This document shows positions 36,365-50,459 of a DNA stretch of 64,000 bases, one piece after another. Source of the DNA: Latrodectus hesperus (Eukaryota; Arthropoda; Arachnida; Araneae; Theridiidae); NCBI GenBank assembly GCA_037975125.1, contig CM075853.1, positions 37,336,113 to 37,400,112 on the forward strand. Reading direction: 5' to 3'. Positions within the stretch are counted from its first letter, which is position 1. The number at the start of each line of letters is the position of its first letter. A program made the translations under genes and the position numbers. Below the pieces are notes generated by a model. That model searched no databases and was not told the origin of the DNA. It saw only the letters and a list, made by a program, of their open reading frames with translations.

Positions 36365-37220
36365 TGTCAATGTGCAACCTATAGCGCAAGTGTAACACTA
36401 CCGAATTTCAAAACATGTGAGTTGAATGAAAGGAGAGGTGTGATAATGTATCACAGAATTCCATAATATGCTTTCATATGAAGCATCAGTTTGCAAAAAG
36501 TGAGCAAATCACCTAATTGAATATTACGCTAATTTACAGCAATTTCTATTAAAATTTCCATCAAAATAGCCTATATTTTTAGTGGCAACTCGATTTGAAT
36601 GCGATAGATATTAATCGTTCATTCAAACAGTTTTTTAATAATATAAGCAAAATAAATAAGATAATGTTTGTTGCTATATTTTAATTTTGGTTTCATTATC
36701 TATGATAAATTATGAAAGCTTCTTAAGTAACTATCTAATATTATACACAGCAAATGTAAAATTCGGAATATGATTATAAGAATTTATGATGCCAAAGACA
36801 TTTGATAAATGAAAACAACTACCAAATTATGAATAACTGAAGTAAGCAAAAAACTGTTAACTTGATCTATGAAACTCACAATTTTTTTATTGAAAAAATA
36901 TAAGGGTTTACTGAAGGAGTTTATATCGGGAAAAGCCACAAGAAATTGTAGGGCGATCTCCATACACTATTTTTTATAAAAATGTTTAAACAGAAAAATC
37001 TGCAATGACTACAATCCAATTTTTATTTTAAAGCAGCATAAAAAAATTACTTACTCAAGAAGAAAATGACTCAGAGAAAAATGGTTCTTGAAATTAATAA
37101 ATGTTTAAAAAACTTAACAATAGCTCAATTCAATAGCTTGTGCCTATTTGGTTTGTTTTCCACGCAACGGTCATTTTTTTCTACATAAAGGCTATATTAG
37201 ACCAGAGTCCACTACAGACA
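36365..37220. other. AT-rich stretch
   Basis: Nothing recognised. Confidence 0.55.
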
Positions 37221-37224
37221 TCCA

Positions 37225-37312
37225 TGCCCTAGGTGGGACTTGAACCCAAGATTTGTTGAATCGAAAGCAAGGGTGCCAATCATTCGGCTCCCAACTCGAC
37301 TCCTGGAGTGCA
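37225..37312 (-). mobile_element. tRNA-derived SINE head
   Basis: The minus strand reads GTTGGGAGCCGAATGATTGG (A-box region), then a tRNA-like middle, then CTTGGGTTCAAGTCCCACC (B box) and GGGCATGGATG. That last block follows the B box in the same way in the head at 12136-12265. The body beyond about 37190 fades into AT-rich sequence, so the copy is truncated. Confidence 0.7.
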
Positions 37313-37314
37313 CT

Positions 37315-39740
37315 TTCTTATAGTAATACGAAATCAACTGTAAATTGCATTTACTGATCAAATTAACTTCCTATGTATAAAAATTTACTGGGAAACAGAA
37401 TGCCAAACAAAATCGAAAAATATATTAAGAACGTGTTTTAAAAAATCGTTTATTGCCTTTATGCTACCATGTGAACATATTTTATAAGAAATATTTTTAT
37501 GAAGCAAAATATTTTTGCTTCTTAATCTAATTATCTTTTTACTATCTGTGAAATAATTATAACAACGCTTATGATTCCTAAGTAATGTAAACTTAGAATT
37601 CCACTATCATAGCTTAAATTTATTAAAAATTTTAAGCTTAAAAATAATTAATTTCTCGTTTTACAAATTACTAAATAAAAATATTTATTTACTTCATAAT
37701 TTTCAATATTTGGCTATTCAGAATTAATGAATATATGCAGCATTTTTTTACTAAATTAATTAGCCCAAATTTAGTAATTATATACATTTATTTGGATTTA
37801 TAAATGAAATGAGTCTCTTTGGTGTTCTTTTAATAAAATTTTGTGAACATTTGATATGCTTTTTTATTCCAATAATAATACATTAATATATTTATATTGC
37901 TGTACAAGAAAATTATCTTTTTGCCGCAAACAAGATTTTCAGGATAGGCCCATTGTCATAGCTTCTTCAATATTTATTAAATGATAGTAATTTTTCTCTT
38001 GTAAATTATAATTTATTTAAACACATAGCATTATTGTGTTGGAAAATTCCACCAGAGCTATGTGAAAATAGTTTAGATTTAGCTAAATGTTCAAATTCAA
38101 TATTTTATGAGTCTTTCATATCAAAAATAAAGAAATTATCCTTTATCTGATCCTATTATTATACTTAAAATGAGCTTTCAGTTTTATAATTTCATTTTTT
38201 TTCGTTTAAAGACATTCAGAATTTTTACTTAGGGAAAGAAAATTAGCAGTATCTTAGGGATATTTTAATGTGAAAAATCAGGTATGTCTGATAGACCTTT
38301 TGGGAATATTATTTTATAGCTCTCATTAAATACAATTTTCTTCTATTTTCTTTATTTTTATAAAAAAACTATTATTTTATTCTATATTGAACATTACTGA
38401 AATATTTCATTAATGTGTCAAGTCTTTTATAAGTTTTGTTATGAATGAGATAAAATAAAAAGTTTATTAATATTTGTTTAGTAGTCCTTGCTATTGAAAT
38501 TATTAGACAGGAAACAAATGTATAAAGAATAAATTAGAAAAGTATATTTATAGTTTTCTTATGAGTGGGATTTAAACTTACTTATTTATTTAAAAAAATC
38601 ATTTAAATGCATGGTTTGTGGTTGTTTACGTTTATTTATTAAAAAAATATTATTTTTTCAACTTTAATCAAAAATATGGATTTAAATGTAATAATGGTTC
38701 ACGTTTTTCTGAATGTATGTATTTTTATCTTCAAGGCTTCTTTCCCGATGCTCATTTAATTAAGCTGATTAAGATATATTACATCCATTTTTGTTTTTTT
38801 TGAAATATTTAAAATCATTTGAATGATATGAAACTTAAAATTTTAATTTCTTGACAAATCGTAAATAAATTTTTAAGTTTATTTATTTTACAAATGTCAA
38901 TTATGAACTCCTAAGCCAATATTTCATGGGCATTTTGTGCTTCTTTATGATGTCCTCAGAATGCGAAAAAACAAAAGAAGTTATAAGAGAGAGGCAAAGC
39001 TGCAGCAGATTAGCGTTAACCAGTATGCACCACGAGGAGGATTGATACGTTACACCCCATAATGTTTTAAGTAAATTGTTAGAAATACGTTACACATGTT
39101 ATAATATACGTCTGCAGTTGCTTTGGAGCTTATTACTTCTATATGCAACCTGGAGTAGAGTTTTTTGAGATCATTTTTCTTCTCTTTTACCTGCAAGTTT
39201 TCTCAATAATTGTGTTTCCTCACTTTTGTTTATTAAATTAAAAATATATTTTGCAAGAATAAAAAATAATCAATGTCTTTATTGTATAACATTTAGTTAA
39301 AATAAGCATTATAATATAAAAATATAGATTTGATATCCAAAGCATTAAACGGTGATAATTTGGAAATAAACAATGGAATTTTGGAATTCGGGGCAACATG
39401 AAAAATATAACGTGATTTTATTTTTTCCACTAACACTTTCCTGAGAGATTTTCTTTCAATCATCTGGTTACCATAGAAGTCTAATTCTTAGCGAATGGCT
39501 TAAGTGGTGGTGTGGATTTTACTTTTTTTATTTACAAGGATAGTTTTCATTTATTTTCCATTTTAAACTAATTCATGATCATCGAGAATAATATGAAATC
39601 ATCATTGCATATTATTCTTTTGTGCAAAATATTTTTCACACACAATTTTAATAAATAACTTATTCCTGAGTTGAAAAACAAACAAAATCAGTTTACATTT
39701 CTTTATTTTTTTGAAATAATTAATGCAATGTTTTTTTCCG
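37315..39740. other. AT-rich gene-free stretch
   Basis: AT-rich, apart from a small mixed-composition patch near 38940-39130. No ORF or repeat is recognised. Confidence 0.5.
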
Positions 39741-39744
39741 CGAA

Positions 39745-40028
39745 AGTCTGTTATAAGCCCTACGTCACAACAGAGCCAGAAAAACTACTGCTCATTTATC
39801 GTTATCCGTGAGACACCTGTGAACCAAGTCACGGAGGAGAGTAGCATAACTCAAACGTCGCTTCACCACAAACTCCTTTATGAAGGAAGTTATATTCATT
39901 CCTCGTCCCATCAGAAAGGGCAAGGAAACACAAAGAATAAGGAAAATCCATTCCCGAATCGGGATACGAACCCGAGACCAACAGCCTAGAAGTCAGGAAC
40001 ACTCATCACTCAGCCATCGGTCGGCAAC
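39745..40028 (-). mobile_element. tRNA-derived SINE
   Basis: On the minus strand the head starts near 40028 with GATGGCTGAGTGATGAGTG (A-box region). The B box GGTCTCGGGTTCGTATCCCG follows near 39960-39980, and the body runs to about 39745. The B box is close to a canonical GGTTCGANNCC, making this one of the better preserved heads. The 88-aa plus ORF at 39723-39989 lies across it and is not a gene. Confidence 0.65.
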
Positions 40029-40029
40029 T

Positions 40030-41155
40030 AATTAAATGTAAATATAATTCTATATCCAATACATTAAATGCATAACAGAGTGCTTCTAATTATTTCTTGT
40101 TTGTTAAAAGGTAAATTTAAATTATCAGCAGCCTCTAAGTTTATTTGCTCACTTAACTGAACTAAACGCTAAATTTATGAATATTCTCCACGCAGATAAT
40201 TTTAAAATAATGAAGCAGGCTTTTATTCTACTAATCTACATATTTTTCTAAATATTAAAAATATCGAAAATTTAACATTTTGGTTGCCGGATTCACCCAG
40301 CTAGAAATTTAAGTTTGAATTCTTTTTTTTATTTTTTTATTTTTGAATGAAAGTTAAAAAAGTTTCTTTTTTAAACACGCAACATAAAGGCTTACATGCA
40401 AGTTATAGTCATCAGAAGAGCTATATCATTTCTGCTACAGAAAATCATGTTATATATAGCAATATGGCATATAAACATAATTTTGAAAAATAATATCCTT
40501 ATGTTATTTTCATATTCATAAAAATTCCTGTAATTCTAATAAAATATTTACATTTTTGAATATATGTTAAAACTTTTCTGAGCAATGAAAATGTTTGAAT
40601 GAAAAAATCTAATTGTTATGTAAAAATCTTTGTTTACTGTTTGATGAATAAATGCTTTTTTATCATTTGGTTTGCATATCAAATTAAAGCTTTGAAAATA
40701 TAATTGAGAATATTGATTTATGGCTTTAAAATTTATTACGAAATTAGTTTGGTATTCATAAAATTAAAAAAACATTCATTCATTAATTTTACAAATTATT
40801 CATTGAATTAACCTAAATTTATTTTTTCTTTCATATTATCTTAATTTTCGATACGATTAAAATTTAAAAATGAGGAATCTTTTATAATATATCTAATGAT
40901 TGTTCACAACTTCAACAAAATTCCATGTATGTGAGAAAAGGAACAAAACTTATTTTGACAAAAGAAGATATGCATTGAACTAAAATTAGGATTTAAGAAT
41001 TAATGTTTGCGAACAGAAAAAAAAGTGAATTTGTAAAAGTTAAACCTTTATAACTCCCTATGATGAGAAATCTGATAAATTAAATAAATACGATCATAAC
41101 AGTTTTCAAAAATTACTAATTATCAAAACATCGTTAGATTTCGATCATGGAACAA
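40030..41155. other. AT-rich stretch
   Basis: Nothing recognised. Confidence 0.55.
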
Positions 41156-41159
41156 ATAA

Positions 41160-41810
41160 AGGAAGAACACAGCAAAAACTTAAGTTCCAATGACGCCTCT
41201 GGATCAATATATCAACCCGAATTGAAATCAAATTAGGGAAAACGACGTCTCATAAAAACACGACTCAGTAATTACTTTTCAATCGTATGAGGCAAAATTT
41301 GACGCAATCTGTCAAGATGCCATTTTTCTACTCCCAAGTACGGAAATTTAGAAATAATTAATACTCGATATCACTCTTTGATAACAACGAAAATTAAAAA
41401 AAAATAGCTTTTTGGCTATAGATGGCGCCACAACGTGTTGCCACACTCGCCTACAGCAATAAAATTAAAAATGGAAGTATCTTACACCATCGTCTGTTGA
41501 AAAGGCATTCATCCGAATTTATCGTTTATGAACCGTGGCGTAACTAAATATTAATTAAGCCATAACTGTGTTTCCATAAATTGATGACGTAATTAAGCCT
41601 GAAGCGCTTCTGATGTTGATATATGAGCAAAAATGGATGAAAGAACTGCTGCACTTTGTGCAGGAAATGCGCGTTTAATGACTGCATATGAAAAATAACG
41701 ATGAAAAAAATTAACTTCCCGTCATGCATTTTAAACAGCACTTGCTTATAGATATATTTTTCTGAATTAGGCTTGACGTTCGGTGAGTACATCTTTACAC
41801 AAGCATCTTC
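41160..41810. other. unique island with repeated homeodomain-type cores (candidate enhancer)
   Basis: Ordered, non-repetitive sequence, less AT-rich than the flanks and without any long ORF except an 82-aa minus-strand one (41544-41792) that has no domain. TTAATTAAGCC near 41553 and GTAATTAAGCCTG near 41589 repeat the same TAATTAAGCC core. TGCACTTTGTGCAGG is near 41650, and GACTGCATATGAAAAAT, a POU/Oct-like site, is near 41680. A CTCF-like motif is listed separately. Confidence 0.4.
41414..41430 (+). promoter_or_regulatory. CTCF-like motif
   Basis: GGCTATAGATGGCGCCA matches the core of the CTCF consensus (AG-R-K-GGC-R-S-Y) that is conserved from insects to vertebrates. Upstream positions deviate. 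It lies in a non-repetitive island. Binding is not shown by sequence alone. Confidence 0.3.
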
Positions 41811-41814
41811 GTTC

Positions 41815-44800
41815 CAAAAGCTTTTAATATAACCTATGTTTTTATGAAACTCTTAAATGCGTTTTAAAGTAAGAATAAATCTTTATGAAGCGAAGTGAAG
41901 TAAGAAAAAAAAACAAGATATCAAATTCTATAAGCGCTTTAAAAATTTTTATCTTTTCCAAAAAGAACAACTCAAGCAGAAGTAAAAATTGTACACTTAA
42001 TTTAACAGAGTGCTTTGAAAATATCTTTCAGAAGTTGAATCTGATTTAATTGATCAGAAAACACACAGTTCTCAAGAGAATTAAATTAAAAAATACTTTA
42101 ATATTTTTATATTTCGAGCACATTAAGTTTACTAATATTTATTAGGTATTTGTTCATTTTGCCGGTAGGTTTTATTTCTACGAAAAAAAAATTCTTTTTT
42201 ACTACTTTGGTAAATGTGCTTGCTTTAGAAATTTAATATTCTGTTCTTTTTTAAATAAAATAGTAGATTAACATTTTTAGAAAAAAAAGTGCATTAATGG
42301 TGTTCAAACAAATTTTTCATCTGGATTTCGTTCTCCGAGAAAAAGGGCTTTAATTTTGATGGAAGAGATAATGTTTCATTTATTACTTAATTCGTTTTCT
42401 GAAATAATGGAATATCATATTAAAGGCAGCATCAAGCGCGTTATTAAATTATTCATAAATACATTTTTACTTTGAACCTTTTCGATATGAATTCAATTTA
42501 ACAGATATCAAACAGAATGTAAAATTATCTTTTTGATTAATTTTGAGTTCTATTTTTTTAAGTATACGTTCTCCAAAGTGAACTGAAAATGAAATATTTT
42601 TATGGAAATACATTTTCTGAAATTTGATGCTGGAAATTAATTAATAATTCTGCTTAAAACCATATAATTTCTCTTTATTTCTATTTAATCATCCGTTTGA
42701 AAATTGTATAAAAAGAAAATTTAAATTATTATGAAGATTAAAATTTTATAACGAAATTCTTTCTCTTTGTATTTTTTGTAATTTTAGTTTATAATCTGCT
42801 TCTTCTGAAATGATATATTGTAATTAGTATTGAAAATAAATACAAAAGCAATTACAGCTTTTTTTCATAATTTAATGAAAAAATTATTTCCGACAATTCT
42901 TGCTTTTATTTGCATTGTGAATTAAAATATTGAAATAATAATTTTTAAAAAAATGTATTTTATTTCAATTAAAACCAAATGTTATTTAGTAAAACAAATA
43001 TTTAAACTCATCTTCAAATACGGTTCTTTGTTCGAAAAAGGAAAATAATACAAAAGCTTTGATAATAAATTTTTGAAAACATATTCAATATTTATTTGAT
43101 TTTTTTTTATTTCAGAAAATGAATATACATTTTTTGAGCACCACAATTTTATATTTACGTAATTTGGGCGAAATATTTTCTTTCTTTAACTATATTGTAA
43201 AACATAATGTAATTTTTTTGGACACTGATGAATGATAAATAAATATTTTTCTCTCATATATTATGATTAAATAAATTAATAAGCGAAAAATATTGATATA
43301 TTTCAGAAATAATGTTAAAAAAAAGTTTTTGATATTAATTTATTTCTTATTTTCGAGTTCTAATTCTCATTTTTATAATAGAAAACTCTACAGTTATTTA
43401 AAAATCCTTTGATGAATTTATGGTATAATAAAGTGTCTGATATAAATATAATAGAAAACTTTATGATTTTTAAAAATTCATTATAAGGATGATTTGCAGT
43501 ATACTATTAATGGATTTAGATAAATTTTTTAATCTAAATTCATTATATTTATATAAATTTATTTTCCATACAATTATATTTGGTAAAACATAAGTTTCAT
43601 AATTCAAGATTTCTAAGTGATATTTTCACCAGTTCATGTTATTCAGATGAATGGTACATAAAATATTTTATCATAGATATTTTGTGATGCTTACAAGAAA
43701 AAATTTTCTTTAAACTTTACGCAAAATAGTGGGTAAAAAATCACTATAAAGCTCGAAATTATGGCTGAATGCTAATTTCTTTTATGATTAACTTCACATG
43801 TACTTAATAATGTCTTTTTAATGCACTACAATTCACATTATAGCCTATGTTTTTAAATTAAGATGTAAGAGATATGCTAAGATATTTTATAAATTTGTTT
43901 TATTTAAAATAATTTTATGTATTATTAAAATCTCATAAACTTAATCGTACTTTAATTAATAAGTGAATTATTTTTTATTACTTTTATAAAAATTATATCC
44001 TTTTTTATTAACTTAAGCAGAAATGATAAATTCCATATTTTAAACGTAAATAATAAAGAAAAAGGTATATAAAAGTAATGAACACATATATTAGTTTAAT
44101 AACATTTTCTTTAGTGTTTCCATTTATAGCTTTCAATTAATGATTGTAATTTACAGAATAGTTTGAATTAATTTTTTTAAATTTGATTTTATTTATGATT
44201 TTATATTATCAAGAACATTTTCTTTATATTTTTTAAATTTTCTGATACCAGGAATCACGCGATAGTACATAATAGCATATTAATAAGTCACATATCATAT
44301 CATTACATCTTTTCTTACGACAGTAAATAAAAATAGGCATGAACATAAGAAAAATAGCTATTAACAGATACATCAAGCAAACTTAATAAAATGTTTACTT
44401 AAAAATATAACATATTTATTTACTCTTTTCCTATAAATTTATCATTTTCCCAGTAAGAAAGAGAAAAATATTCCTCTTCAGCAATACACTAAAAATATAA
44501 AATCAAAAATCTTTTGTAAATAAATATTGAAATATATCACTAAATTTCTATATCATCATTTCAATTCTATTAAATACATTATACAATAAATTTATTAAAA
44601 TTATGCATTAAATGAATAATCGAAAAACAGCAATTTATGGGTAAGAAAATTAAAAAAGCAATTTATTCCATTACATTACCTTATTTATCAATGATAGAAA
44701 AAACTAACTCATTAATTCATTTTAGCTACATACTTTTTCTAGAATATTTTACGTAAAAAATATGTAATGTATGTAAATATATATTTCATATAATCCTATA

Positions 44801-45165
44801 AAATAAATAAAACTATTTCCTTTTTTGCAAAACTTAAAAATTGTCTCGAAAACTTATTTATTTCTTTTAAAAAAATTCTGCTTATAAATAATAAAAATTT
44901 TCTCATTAATTTTAAAATAAAAGCATGTTCGTTGCAACAGCAACCTTTTCTAAACATTTGTGGAAACACATGCATTAATTAGGATGCATTCTTATCTATT
45001 CATAAATAAGATACTATAATTTTAAATGAAGACATTATTTTACTTTCAATTAAGCTAGGAGCACCGTGAAACAAAAAACACCAACATCTATCTAATAATA
45101 TTATTATTTATTTTTCTTTAAAAAAAACTTGAACTAGCTGAAGTAAATTAACTTTCGACTACAAC
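41815..45165. other. AT-rich gene-free stretch
   Basis: AT-rich, with no recognised repeats or ORFs. A short patch at 44930-45000 includes CATTAATTAGGATGCATTC, a homeodomain-type core. Confidence 0.55.
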
Positions 45166-45169
45166 GGAA

Positions 45170-45810
45170 TTTCTGGAATTATTTTCAGCCTAATTCTGAC
45201 TTTTCCCCCCTCTTTCCCAAAAGCAGCTTTCCCCTTCATATTTCTTCTTCGGGGGATTCTAAAGAAGTTCTTGAAAACCAAGTTTCACGAAAGAAAAGAA
45301 GATTATTATTATGATTATTATATGAAATGAAGGGAAGGAAACGGAAGAGAAGTGGAAAAAATGGAAAAGTATATACGGAAAAAAAGGGTCTCATTTCTCC
45401 TGGAAGTTGTATTAAGGAACGAGGACGCGAGGAAGAAGAAGAACGAGAAATGGCAACTTTAATTCATTCTCTTTTGAAAATGGTGGTTTCACCTCTTAAA
45501 GAAAGCAGAAAAAGAAAGGAATCTTGGTTTGAAAGTGGAAGAGAAAAACAGAGGGAAAAAAATTCCGGAAGATCTGTACTCTGGCCGGAACCAACAAATG
45601 AAGGTGTCCTCAGGAATTTTCCATCAAACTAATCTCCAGGACTTCACAAATGAAGGGACATTCCTGAAGGCACCCCTTCTTCTTCCTTCAAGACAATTTT
45701 TCAGTCTCATCACGTGGCCTCCTCTCATTCCTCTTTTCTGCTGGATCTTGAGGTTTTCACTCTGCTTGAGAAGGGACCGTATCCATATAATATCAGAGGT
45801 TTATTTTTAG
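45170..45810. other. GC-enriched, purine-biased unique island
   Basis: The plus strand is strongly purine-rich (many GAAAAG, GGAAG and GAGGA words) from about 45320 to 45580, then becomes pyrimidine-rich near 45670-45740. The purine bias produces lysine/arginine/glutamate-rich ORFs (101 aa at 45327, 93 aa at 45529) without domains. The layout resembles the island at 18200-19010 and may be a regulatory or transcribed noncoding element. Confidence 0.3.
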
Positions 45811-45814
45811 GTAG

Positions 45815-48800
45815 CTTTAATAAATTTATATATTCAATAACACAAAACTATAAATATTTTTTAATTTCATAAAATAATGAGAAAGTTTTGCAAGTGATAC
45901 AAATTTTTCTTTGAAATTTATGAACTATAATTCTATCACCTTTTTCTAACACGTATTAACATTTTTGAAGGGCATTGAAAATGGTTTTATTTTACAGAAT
46001 AATGCTCAGTACAATCAAACCAAGTCAGAGAATTAGCCATGTTAATATATTACTTGGTTGCTCGAATAGAAATTCTTTTAATGAAAATGTTTCTTTGAAG
46101 TTCTAAAGAAATATCATTGTAGTTTGATCAAATTAGTAATACATTCATCAGCAAGAGATTCAGGTATCGCAAAGTATTATGTGAAGTCCTAATATAAATT
46201 AAATTCAACAATACCCTAAACTTTTGTAGCTAATTTTTTTATCTATTATTGCACATTTTCACATACATTTGTTTTGCAATAGTTTCTCAGTGGAATGCAC
46301 ACATTTAGATACATCTCTATTTAATAAGTTGGTTTCCACTACATTATAAACTATATTTAATGCAAGGATTTTATCGGCACATAATTACTAAAAATGAAAT
46401 TGTATATAGTATGAGTATTATAAGCAATTATATCTTTTTTTGATAATTGATGCCAGAAATCTTTTGAATGGATTTTTTGATATTTTGATATTTAATATAT
46501 GAAATTTTTTAATCAGATTTCGCTTACAATTTTTTCATAATAGTCTATACCATATTATTTTAGTAACCATTAAGTGTTTAATTATTTTCACATGGTTATG
46601 GCAAGAAATTAAAATCAGCCAAATGTTTGGTAATGCAATAGGCTGTAGTACCTGATCCATTTATAGTCGGACTTTCCCTACTTCTTACTGGAAATGACTT
46701 GAAATCGTATATGATGATTATCCAACCCATGATACGACATACGCAAATTTTATATTGTAGTGCTGCATTTTCTCATAAATTTCATCATGTCACCAACATT
46801 CTTGACTCTCATCAAAAGATAGTCAGTTGTAAAATATTTTCAAGTCTTATCGTTAAACAACCTATTAAGCAATTCAAGTTTACAAATGTTTAAAGTGATT
46901 CTACCATGACCAAGTTAGTATGAATGGTTTTTACTCTTGCTTGCAATTCGGTAGTTTTTGAATTCAATTTCCATTTCGAAAGTTGATGTTTACCATACTT
47001 CAAAATCTTTTATAAATCCTGGACCTCAGTTGCATAAAGACTCGCTTCCAAAAAGGAACCGAAAAGCTAGAAACAAATCAAACCAAACTTGAACCAATAA
47101 GATCTTTCGCATCAAATAGATGGGTGTCAATGGATTTGTTGTGAAAGATGGTTTGAATATAAGCTGCTATCAAATAATCATTTTAAGAAACTTTTTTCCG
47201 AGAAAGGTCTATCCAATACGAAAATTGATGTATTCCTGGAATACTCACATTTCCCTTTAAATATTTTGTTGTAACTATAAATAGATAAAATCTTTCATGG
47301 AAATTGTATTTCTTTCAAAGATCCAAATTTTTTTACATGGATACATCAATAATACGACCACAACCGTAATACACCAACTAACCACATAGACTTTCAATTT
47401 GATTCCTCATAGAATCAAAGGATTGTCAAAACAGATTTGAGTGCATAATTCTGGCATTTTTGAAACCGCATGTGATGTGTTACCAAAAGCTTTTAACAAA
47501 AATTTTGGATTTTGAAGACAACAGAATATCGTCAAATAATTGATCATTTTTCTATTCCTTTTATCTATCACTATTATTTCAATACCAAATTGCATTTCAG
47601 ATCAATAATATTTGTTCAACTCCGTACTATCGAGATGATATATAAATTGTTTATAATATAGACTGCACTTCAACATGGGTTCAATTCTCTTTTCTTGTGA
47701 GGAATTTTAAATTGGTTTGAAATTCATCTTAAATGTTGCTCTTTATCGAGTTATCTCTCATGTACAAAGCGTCACTATACAATGGCAAACATCCATTAAC
47801 AGAATACTGTTTAAAAATAGCATGTATGTAACATAATTTTCATAGCGTTAAACTTTCTATCCTGAGCAGTTGAATTAAGTTGTTACATATTACAGAATTA
47901 TGAAGTGTTATGTAATAGTAATATAGGTACACAAAACTCAAAATCTTTGATTATTTTCTTTTGAATTCACTTTAAAAAAGGAAACAGGAAAAGAAAGATG
48001 TTTCCTTATTTTAAAATCACGATATATGTATTTTCTGCCAAATCAAAGATTTTCATGTTGTTGTTTGCTTAAGAGTAGTCTCTCTTTAATTCAAATCTTA
48101 AATTATTTCAATAAGGATAACAGGCAACTAGAAAAACTGTTTACTGGTTAATACAATTACATTTACAATGGTTGGTTATTACTTTTACAATGGCAAGATT
48201 TAAGTGATTTTAAACGTACGTCTGTTATTGGTATACGAGAGTTGGTACATAGCCTCTTTAAGATTAAGGTGTAATAAAGATTTTCGAGTGTAACAGTTTC
48301 ATGAATGTGGTGTGAGTATGAACTATGCGTATTATCATTATTACAAACCTAAAAGTAATCGGTAAAACTTCAAACCTCAGACAGTTGTATGGCCGTAAAA
48401 ATACCTTGAAAGAATGAGGTCATCGACAACTGATGAGAATCCACTTGCGCAAGATAATTGCGTAATACTTACTTAAACTTCTTATAGATATGGCTGATGG
48501 GGCATCAATAACTGCCAACTTAGGAACTATTTAATCATCGTAGAGGATAAAGTTCTGCTGCAAAGGCTCTCAGGCACATCGTTGTTGACTTCTGATACAA
48601 AGCTTTATGTTGCTTTTCTACTTGGTAAACCCCAACTCTTCCTTAAGTACAAGGAACCATGCTGACGCAACAACAGCCTTACGTCTAACGTCAACATTGT
48701 CACTGGACATTCGATGACTAAAATAGCCTTTACCTATTTTGAGGAGTCCAGTTTTCAACTGTATCGGTTCGATGAATGTATGAGGAGATAGATAAAACTT

Positions 48801-50385
48801 TATAAATTTATTCAGAAATGTCAACAGGTGACTGTTCAAGCTAGTAAAAAGTGTATCTAGGTATAGAGAGTGTCTAACTTGCCCTATGATCGACACTAAC
48901 AGGTGACTTATACTTACACATCTTGTCTGATCACCCGCATCATTCTTGTTCATTGTACATTCTGATAATCCTTGAACATTTCCAGTAGGATAATTTAACA
49001 ACTGACTTATTAAAACTTATTTACGAGTCATTCCAAGATCAATATTATGGTTGGATCAGTACTTGGGGATTAAATAGCTTTTTGATATTGTGAGTATAAT
49101 TAATTTTAGATTCACTGATAACCATTAACATTTTCAGCTATGAATCGCACCTAGAAGAATCTTGTGTCGCACAATCAATGTATGCGCTTCAATCAATGAA
49201 AGTCATGACAATGATGAATGTGTTAACGGGTTGCAGTGCACAAATGTTGTCTCACTGACTATGATACCACTTATTATTCTGCACAAAAGTTAAATTATTA
49301 GCTCAAAATGTGTGAAATAGAACTATATTTATTCATAGCTTGTCTATAAAACACTTTTTCTCTCCTTGATCATTAGTGGTTCAACCATAAGATGCTCTGA
49401 TATTATCTGAAATTCTGTATATTTTTCTTTTAACTATAGATTTTATATTCATCTAAAAAAAAGTTCATGGGATCTTGACCCCTGTACAACAAATCTGAAC
49501 AGCTCATAATTATACTTGGCAATTTAGATTAGTTATCATATTTTTCCTGCTGTATGTGAAGCTGCTAAAACTGCTATCCATTTCCTAATTGTATGTAATG
49601 AGTTTAACTTGATATTTTCTTCTTCATATCACATCCCAACAACGAAGTGACATGGCTTTTTACATCCCTTTTATGTATAAATGTATTAAACAATTTGCTA
49701 AATATCAAGAAAAAGAAAGCTTTAAATACTTGAGCTCAATATTTATTTTTTCTGTCTTAAAGAATACATTTTTCATTGATTCTGATTTTCGAAATAGTTC
49801 TTAGGAACTTGAGTTTAAGTTTACTAAATTAAGTTAATTTTTTTGATTTTTTGTCGAAACTTTGACTGACGAGTTAAGAAAGGTTTAGTCAGAATACAAA
49901 AATGTGGATATATATATAATTAAAGAAAATGAAATTTAAATAATATCGTAAAGGGATAATCTTGTGAAACATACCAGAAAAAACATTTTTTTCAGAAAAC
50001 ATCCCCAAAGAAATTTTTAGGAACATAAACAAGATTTTATGAAGCAGAGGAACAACAATTCATTAATTTTTAATACAATATTCACAAAATAAAATTTTAA
50101 GTAATGTAAAGTACATTTATTAAAATATCAATGAATTATTGTTATAAATGTTCGTGGAGTGAACTTTGGATTTAGCTACTCTATAAACTAATATATTCTT
50201 TATTTCTGATTAAATATAGTATTCTTATTATGCAGATTGCTCCATCAAAAAGATTTCTACCATGAAAATGTTATGTTCGTTATCATCCCATGACTGAAAT
50301 TAAACGTATTTAACCATCTGATGTAATCACTCATCCTATGATAAAAATTAAAAGTCAATTTCTATATAATTTCTTGGAGAGCTAT
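45815..50385. other. noncoding stretch with moderately complex middle
   Basis: Flanking parts are AT-rich. About 46600-49300 is less AT-rich and has scattered short ORFs, the longest being 127 aa on the minus strand (48618-49001, beginning MLNYPTGNVQ). I do not recognise this protein. It could be an ancient transposon relic or chance. No TIRs, LTRs or reverse transcriptase motifs were found. Confidence 0.4.
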
Positions 50386-50386
50386 T

Positions 50387-50458
50387 CAGAATTTTATTAA
50401 CTTTGCATTTAAATACTGTATTTGTAGAGGATCTAAATACAAAGTTAATAAAATTCTG
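50387..50458. repeat. near-perfect hairpin, 25-bp stem, 22-nt loop
   Basis: CAGAATTTTATTAACTTTG begins the left arm (50387-50411). The right arm (50434-50458) is its reverse complement over 25 positions with a single mismatch, C versus T, which would be a G-U or C-A pair depending on strand. Confidence 0.9.
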
Positions 50459-50459
50459 T

